DNA of 25,819 nucleotides from a virus, in IMG/VR virus record IMGVR_UViG_3300036785_000649, positions 1 through 25,819 of that record; one strand, written 5' to 3'. This document shows positions 20,532-25,819 of this stretch, piece after piece. The stretch's first letter is position 1. Every line of letters begins with the position of its first letter. The notes beneath the pieces are model-generated. The model worked only from the letters and a program-made list of their open reading frames with translations. It was not told the origin of the DNA and ran no database searches. The position numbers were made by a program, and so were the translations under genes.

Positions 20532-22825
20532 GCATCGGTCCTCGCGGTCTAGTTGACATTGAGTACCTGGGTGGACCAACTCAATCGCTGCCTACTTCTC
20601 CTCCTACTGAGGAAATCGGTTCACTGACACAATGGGCACCTGGTGTACCGGGCTGGAACACATACGTTGGTGACAACCTCGAACGGTCACCACAGCTACA
20701 GTGGCCTCAGTGCATTCAAACTTACTCACAGATGCGGCATGACGCGCAGATTCAAGGCTTGTACCTTGGCACGTCGTTGCCTCTGCGACGGTACCACTGG
20801 TTGCTTGATCCGAACGAATGTGATCCCAAGATGGTAGAAAAGCTTGCTCGTGACTTGAGCATGAACATCAAAGGCCTTGAGCCATTGCCGCAGCAGAAGT
20901 ACCGTAATCGGTTCGACTTCGGCAAGCATATTCAGGATGCACTGCTAGCTCTGCTCATGGGCCACTATGCGTTTGAGCAAGTAGGTGAAGTTAGTGACGA
21001 TGACGGTATGTGGCACCTCACTAAACTTGCTCCGCGACCGCCTGAAACCATCAGTCAAATCTTCATGGACTCGGTTGGTGACTTGATCGGGTTCAGACAG
21101 TATTACTCGCCTACTTCGACGCAAAATCCAGGGTTGATTCCAGCTGATCGTGTCACCTGGTATGCGTGGTTGATGGAAGGTGCAAACTGGGTAGGTCGCT
21201 CGATGTTGCGTGCCTGCTATCGCAACTGGTTGAGGAAAGATAGGCTACTCAGAGTTGACGCACAGAAGCAAGAACGTAATGGGATGGGTATTCCAATTGC
21301 GGAGGCGCCTTCTGGCATGAGTGGCGCTGGTCTTATTCGCCTCGACATACTCATGCGCAAGCTACGCGCTGGTGACATGTCTGGTGGTGCTGTTCCTAAT
21401 GGCACTACAGTCAAGTTGGTCGGCACGACAGGTTCACTGCCTGACACCCTCGCATCAATTCGCCTTGATAACGAGGAAATGGCCCGCGCGTGGCTTGCCA
21501 TGTTTATGCAGTTGGGACAGACAGAAACAGGCAGTCGAGCACTTGGTAGTGAGTTCATTGACTTCTTCAGTGACGCTATCGATGAAATGGCCTACTGGAT
21601 TTGCCGTACGTTCACTGCCAGTGTGATCGAGAATTGGTGGGACTGGAACGTCGATCCTGAAGCTGATTCAACTCCACAGTTGATGTTCACTCGTAACCCT
21701 GATACAGCATTCACCGGTCGTGAGTTCGCCTGGTTGGTCGAACGTGGTGCAATTACCATGGACGAGAATCTAGAGAATGCGATTCGTGAACGTTACGGCC
21801 TGCCTGCAAGGCCTCCTGGTCTTCCTCAGCCCACATTGCCTGCACCTCCCGGTTCAGAGCCTTGGCCTCCTGGGCCCACTCAAACTGATGCTCCACCACT
21901 TGCACCACCGCCTAGCGGTTCAGATCAAGGCGGAACAGGTAAGAAGCCGCTCGGTGAACCCAACACCAAGGCTTCTGGGACTGTAGGCGTCAACGAGTCC
22001 CAGAATGGGGAGCGGTCGGTGAGGGCTCAAGCGGCAGGCTCCCCTGTGTCGCTCCCGAACCGGCCGCTCCGTCGTGAGTTGTATCAGCATGAGATTCAAG
22101 CAGCAGTTGACTGGGCCTCAATGGACACTAACTGGCAACATACACGTGACATTTTAGTTGCACATGTGCGTCAAGCGCAGCTGCGCCAGATCGAGCAGTT
22201 GCATGACCAGATTGTTGCTGCTGGTAATAACCTCGATGAGTTGAGTAAAATCAGTGCTGACCCAGCCATGGAAGCATTGCTGTTCACTGCGATGAGTAAC
22301 ATGGCAGTACAAGGTGCGCATGATGCGCAGGCTGAAGCAGCACGTCAGAGTACAACGGTACAGTTGCCTGACCTCACGGCATTGAGCAACGATCAGCGCG
22401 GTCGAGCTCAGGCGGTAGACAAGTTCCTAGCATCGTCCATTACGGCAGCTGCTCAAGCCAATGCGATTCGACTTGCTGGTGGCAAGTTGAGTGGCGTCGA
22501 GATCGCCAACAATACGAAGGTAAAGTTGACTAACTTGTCTCCAACGTATCTGGCTGATAATCTTGGCAGCGCATTGACAGCTGCAATGAACTCAGGAAGA
22601 AGGGCAACGATGGCGGAAGGGGACCCGTCGCAGATCTATGCCAGCGAAATTCTCGACAACAACACATGTACTGAGTGTATTGCCGAGGATGGCACTCAGT
22701 TTGTTTCACTGGCTGACGCGGAGAGGTTCTATCCATCTGGTGGATTCGTGGACTGCCTTGGAGGCGGTCGCTGTCGAGGTACGTTGGTCGCAGTCTACGG
22801 TGAAACGCCAGCCACAATTCAGTGA
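20528..22825 (+). CDS. Portal protein fused to a MuF-like minor head domain (765 aa)
   Basis: Residues about 1-430 match phage portal proteins: QMRHDAQIQGLYLGTSLPLR near 60-85, YAFEQVG, WHLTKLAPRPPETI, and a long helical stem. A Pro-rich linker follows (430-500). The C-terminal 250 residues match the MuF/SPP1 gp7-like family: helical bundle, then LDNNTCTECIAEDGTQF and a FVDCLGGGRC Cys cluster that likely binds a metal. The portal is the ring at the DNA entry vertex; MuF proteins enter the head. Fusion of the two is known in some actinobacteriophages. The ATG overlaps the lysin TGA. Confidence 0.88.
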   Translation: MSIGPRGLVDIEYLGGPTQSLPTSPPTEEIGSLTQWAPGVPGWNTYVGDNLERSPQLQWPQCIQTYSQMRHDAQIQGLYLGTSLPLRRYHWLLDPNECDPKMVEKLARDLSMNIKGLEPLPQQKYRNRFDFGKHIQDALLALLMGHYAFEQVGEVSDDDGMWHLTKLAPRPPETISQIFMDSVGDLIGFRQYYSPTSTQNPGLIPADRVTWYAWLMEGANWVGRSMLRACYRNWLRKDRLLRVDAQKQERNGMGIPIAEAPSGMSGAGLIRLDILMRKLRAGDMSGGAVPNGTTVKLVGTTGSLPDTLASIRLDNEEMARAWLAMFMQLGQTETGSRALGSEFIDFFSDAIDEMAYWICRTFTASVIENWWDWNVDPEADSTPQLMFTRNPDTAFTGREFAWLVERGAITMDENLENAIRERYGLPARPPGLPQPTLPAPPGSEPWPPGPTQTDAPPLAPPPSGSDQGGTGKKPLGEPNTKASGTVGVNESQNGERSVRAQAAGSPVSLPNRPLRRELYQHEIQAAVDWASMDTNWQHTRDILVAHVRQAQLRQIEQLHDQIVAAGNNLDELSKISADPAMEALLFTAMSNMAVQGAHDAQAEAARQSTTVQLPDLTALSNDQRGRAQAVDKFLASSITAAAQANAIRLAGGKLSGVEIANNTKVKLTNLSPTYLADNLGSALTAAMNSGRRATMAEGDPSQIYASEILDNNTCTECIAEDGTQFVSLADAERFYPSGGFVDCLGGGRCRGTLVAVYGETPATIQ

Positions 22826-22833
22826 GGAAGGAC

Positions 22834-24507
22834 ATGATTACCCCACCAATTACATTGCGAGTAGACGGTCGAAGGATTGTTGCGAAGGTAATAGAGTCAG
22901 TGGCTACGGACACTGGAAACCTCACGCCTCAGTTCGTGACCGTTCCCAATGTCCCTATGGTGAGCACGGGAATCGACTATCCTACTAGCACTGGGCTCAT
23001 CACTCTCACTGAGAGGCACTTGCAAGACTTGGTTGCGAGTCAGGACGATCCTGCCATTCATTCGCCACGTACCAAGATCGGCCACTCAGATCCTCGCTTC
23101 AATAAAACCACGACACCTGACGGTGATGTACTCGACGGTGAACCGTCACTCGGTACATGGATCAACCTGCGACTTGGTGACAACAACCAGACGGTATATG
23201 GCGACCTGGTTGGGGTACCGGCATGGTTCGCTAGTATCATGAGTACAGCGTATCCATCGCGGTCTATCGAGGGTAACTTCGATGTAGAAACTGTGACTGG
23301 TCACAAATGGGCGCTTGCTGTTGATGCAGTTGCGATGCTTGGTGTTGTGGGACCAGGAATCACAACGCTCGACGATTTGCCAATTCTTTTCAGCGCTGAG
23401 GGCCCAACTGGTGTGTCAGTCACTGAACCAGAGGAAGGCGAACCAATGTCTGTCATCAGGAGCAGCGCCGGCCTTATTGCGCAAGTCAATCTTGATGATG
23501 TTCGTCGTGGCTACTACGACTCGCTTGAACCGAGTCAGATGTGGTGGTGGATTCGTGCCGTCTACTTCGACCCCAATGAGTTGATAGTAGACGACGATGA
23601 AGGCGGGCTGTATCGAGTTCCATTCCAAAGCAAGGGTGAGGAGGTATCTTTCGGAGATCCTGTACAGGTCAAAATCCAATACGTTGACACACCGGCGAAA
23701 ACCAAGGCTGCCGCGCTCGTAAGAGCATCGGTCGCCGCGTCACTTGGTGGTCAACCGGTGATGATGTTCAATGCACGTGCAGATTCACGACCAGGAGGCT
23801 GTATGACTCCCGAGGAAGCCGCAGCGTTGCGTGGACGCCTGAACCTCACTCCCGAGCAACTGCCAGATGACGCGGATGACGCGACGGTGACTCGGGTTGT
23901 AATTCAGGCTGCCAGCGCTCGGCCCGAAACTCCTCCAGCTGAGCCCGCTCCTGCGCCTACCCCTGACGAAGGGAGAGACGGTGGGAACGGTGACGATGAA
24001 GGTGATGAAGGTAGTGGTGAGGAGAGCCGTACACGTACAGGCATCCAAAGCACTGCTGCAGCCAGCAGGATTCCCGGATCATCTCCGATCCAGCTGCCTG
24101 AAGGAACCATCGTCGTCGATAAGGCGACCTGGGACGCTGTTGCTGATCAGGCTCGCCAAGGTGCAGAACTCGCTGCAAAGACCCGTGACACAGAGCGTGA
24201 CTCGTTCTTGAACACGGCGATCAAGGCGGGCAAGTTCCCTCCGTCACGCAAAACCCACTATCTCAAGGCGTGGGACGCTGACCCGGAGGGTACCCGTGGA
24301 CTCATCGATTCGCTGGCAGCTGGACTTGTGCCAGTCGAGGCTCGCGGAACCGCAGGAACAGGCCAGGTGGAGTCGGCGCAGGCTGCCGACGCATCGGCGT
24401 ACGAGCAGAGCTGGTTGACACCGGCAGAAAGGCAAAGGGTCAAAGTCGCACAAGGCCAGACAACAGGAGATGTTCAAATCCCGGCGGTTGTTCAAGGAGG
24501 TGACTGA
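22834..24507 (+). CDS. Prohead protease and scaffold fusion (557 aa)
   Basis: A GTG at 22822 overlaps the portal stop, but the ATG at 22834 lies behind GAGGAAGG and fits better; both are possible. The first 190 residues resemble the Mu gpI-like prohead protease: DGEPSLGTW, then a SIEGNF motif (Ser near 143) and VAMLGVVGPGI. A middle beta-rich domain (YYDSLEPSQMWWWIRAVYFD) is often seen in actinobacteriophage proteases. An acidic Pro/Gly-rich linker and a helical C-terminus (about 430-520) resemble a scaffold tail. It guides and matures the capsid, next to the capsid gene. Confidence 0.82.
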   Translation: MITPPITLRVDGRRIVAKVIESVATDTGNLTPQFVTVPNVPMVSTGIDYPTSTGLITLTERHLQDLVASQDDPAIHSPRTKIGHSDPRFNKTTTPDGDVLDGEPSLGTWINLRLGDNNQTVYGDLVGVPAWFASIMSTAYPSRSIEGNFDVETVTGHKWALAVDAVAMLGVVGPGITTLDDLPILFSAEGPTGVSVTEPEEGEPMSVIRSSAGLIAQVNLDDVRRGYYDSLEPSQMWWWIRAVYFDPNELIVDDDEGGLYRVPFQSKGEEVSFGDPVQVKIQYVDTPAKTKAAALVRASVAASLGGQPVMMFNARADSRPGGCMTPEEAAALRGRLNLTPEQLPDDADDATVTRVVIQAASARPETPPAEPAPAPTPDEGRDGGNGDDEGDEGSGEESRTRTGIQSTAAASRIPGSSPIQLPEGTIVVDKATWDAVADQARQGAELAAKTRDTERDSFLNTAIKAGKFPPSRKTHYLKAWDADPEGTRGLIDSLAAGLVPVEARGTAGTGQVESAQAADASAYEQSWLTPAERQRVKVAQGQTTGDVQIPAVVQGGD

Positions 24508-24935
24508 TGAGTCCCACCAACCTGGCAAATCCCTTCTATGAAGAAGGCGATGAGCTTACGGGCTATTGCACGGCTGCTGTTACCGGCATGACGTTCGTGA
24601 AGATCTCAGGACCTCGCCAGCCGGGTGGTCCGAACCTGGTCAACAGTGCGATCACCGATAGTGTGGTCGGCGGTACCGTTTCCATTGCGCCGTGTGTTTC
24701 AGGTGACAAGGTGTTCGGTGTTGCCATGTACGACCAGACCTTGGGCAACCTTGTGCCTGTTTTCAGGCATCCAAAGGTGATGCCTGTTACTGCAGGTGCT
24801 GCGATTGTGGCTGGACAGGAAGTTCAGGCAGACGCAAATGGGAACGCAGTTCCCCTCGCTGCAGGCAAGGCAGCCGGTCTGGCACTCGACAGCTGCGCGT
24901 CGGGTGCAATTGCTCAAATCTCTCTCTATAACTAG
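24507..24935 (+). CDS. Capsid decoration/stabilisation protein (142 aa)
   Basis: Small Gly/Ala/Val-rich beta protein with alternating strands (VMPVTAGAAIVAGQEVQADA), in the place between protease and major capsid where HK97-type phages encode their decoration protein. The sequence resembles DUF2190-type capsid proteins. The ATG overlaps the preceding TGA (TGATG) and follows a strong AAGGAGG. Confidence 0.8.
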   Translation: MSPTNLANPFYEEGDELTGYCTAAVTGMTFVKISGPRQPGGPNLVNSAITDSVVGGTVSIAPCVSGDKVFGVAMYDQTLGNLVPVFRHPKVMPVTAGAAIVAGQEVQADANGNAVPLAAGKAAGLALDSCASGAIAQISLYN

Positions 24936-24944
24936 AAAGGAGTG

Positions 24945-25819
24945 ATGGTGAGCACAGTCAACAAAGCACTGGTTCGGGCCGGCAAGCGCATTCAGGCGCG
25001 TTCCGAGGAAGCGCAGATTCAGGCCCAGATCGCTGCAGCTGGTCCTGTGACTGTCGGTGCACCAGTGTCCCACCCGTTGGGCCCGCCTACTTTGGCCGGG
25101 ACCCTAATGACGGTGGACATCATGCTCAACCAGCCGACGCGAGTCACACGGATGATCATGGATCTCACCCTTCAGCGATTCATCGCTGACCGGGTGTTTG
25201 CGTCTGCCGGTGGTGTTACTGGCGGCGCCGTGGTGTATGACCAGGCAACAATGAACGAGCTCTATGCGGCACGTGATGTTGAGCGTGTTTCGCCTGGTGG
25301 CGAGTTCCCACTGCTCACCGGCGTTCAGCTGGTGCCGAAGGTTGCTTCCGTCGAGAAGTGGGGCGGCAAGGTCTACATCACAGACGAGGCAAGGGACAGG
25401 AACAACGCGGTCCTGTTCATGCGACTCATGCGGCAGGTGGCTAACACCATCGTCCGCAAGATCAACGCGCGAGCGATTGCTGAGTTGAACTCAGCAGTGT
25501 CAGCGTTCAACCAGACGTTTGTCGGTCGCAACTGGCAAACAGTCGTCACCGCTGGTACCAATGCCAGCACGGCGAGCAACTATCCTTTGCGTGACTTCGC
25601 GCAAGCGGACATGATCGCTGAGCAGGACGAGTTGGGAGTGCTGTTTGATCTCGTCCTGCTGAATCCGCAGGAATATGCCCAGCTGGCTACCATTTATGGT
25701 GCCCAGTCACTTCAGCAGTTCCTGCAGTTCATCAACAAGCAGCTCTACATCTCCAACCGTGTGCCGGCAGGCACGGCGTACTTTGTCCAGGAAGGACAGG
25801 TCGGTGAGATGCGGATTGA
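24945..25819 (+). CDS. Major capsid protein, HK97 fold (3' end beyond window)
   Basis: The frame is open from 24945 to the window end (291 codons). AAAGGAG is 2-7 nt before the ATG at 24945 or the GTG at 24948. The protein has an N-terminal helical arm (VNKALVRAGKRIQ), an E-loop-like segment, and a typical HK97-family core: KVASVEKWGGKVYITDEARD, then MRLMRQVANTIVRKINARAI and LFDLVLLNPQEYAQLATIYG. The C-terminus is missing. It forms the head shell, and its position after protease and decoration protein is typical. Confidence 0.9.
   Translation, partial: MVSTVNKALVRAGKRIQARSEEAQIQAQIAAAGPVTVGAPVSHPLGPPTLAGTLMTVDIMLNQPTRVTRMIMDLTLQRFIADRVFASAGGVTGGAVVYDQATMNELYAARDVERVSPGGEFPLLTGVQLVPKVASVEKWGGKVYITDEARDRNNAVLFMRLMRQVANTIVRKINARAIAELNSAVSAFNQTFVGRNWQTVVTAGTNASTASNYPLRDFAQADMIAEQDELGVLFDLVLLNPQEYAQLATIYGAQSLQQFLQFINKQLYISNRVPAGTAYFVQEGQVGEMRI

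Overview
The window is part of the genome of a tailed dsDNA bacteriophage (siphovirus-like, HK97-type head) that most likely infects an actinobacterium. The evidence for the host is the terminase, portal-MuF and capsid gene types, many GTG starts, -10 promoters that coincide with start codons (leaderless mRNAs), and a set of small Cys-rich and SH3-like accessory proteins. The host genus cannot be fixed from the sequence alone.

Left arm (1-4640, all minus strand): an operon of about eleven small accessory or early genes, read from 4575 down past position 1. Its striking feature lies between the genes. Nine intergenic spaces each hold an element with the complete hammerhead ribozyme core in type II (stem II open) order: GC-GAAA-stem III-GUC-stem I-CUGANGA-GC. 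Stems I and III are closed hairpins whose sequences differ from copy to copy while pairing is kept. The stem I loop (UGAC, UGACA or UGGCA) covaries with a complementary GUCA, UGUCA or GCCA placed just after stem II, which points to a loop-linker pseudoknot. A conserved leader and an AAGGAGU ribosome-binding site follow. The likely result is self-cleavage of the polycistronic RNA into units of one or two genes, each starting with a stem I hairpin (5'-OH) and ending with a stem III hairpin just after the stop codon. The first gene has no ribozyme upstream, but its transcript may begin at a look-alike hairpin.

Middle (4640-8600): mostly non-coding. It holds strong hairpins (5120-5166, 5319-5347, 5436-5456, 5665-5708), a minus-strand gene (5720-6316) and a doubtful one (6372-6638), an array of short ATCCACATT-type repeats (6735-7000), and a plus-strand gene at 7333-7587 that is a diverged relative of the left-arm gene at 3873-4178. 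That gene sits between an operator-like dyad and a strong terminator. A low-complexity, alternating pyrimidine-purine block of about 0.57 kb (7681-8247) follows.

Right arm (8598-25819, all plus strand): the late genes. They begin at two promoters that appear to start transcription at or next to the ATG. Order: hypothetical, small terminase, acidic protein, secreted collagen-like protein, a tRNA-like RNA region, small membrane protein, second collagen-like protein, micro-ORF, hypothetical, large terminase, small Cys-rich protein, membrane protein, a 1621-residue collagen/collar/C1q-like tail fibre, three tandem paralogues (the third fused to a PKD domain), GH25 endolysin, portal-MuF fusion, prohead protease/scaffold, capsid decoration protein, and major capsid protein (cut by the window end). 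Most neighbouring late genes overlap by ATGA, GTGA, TAATG or TGATG, so translation is probably coupled.
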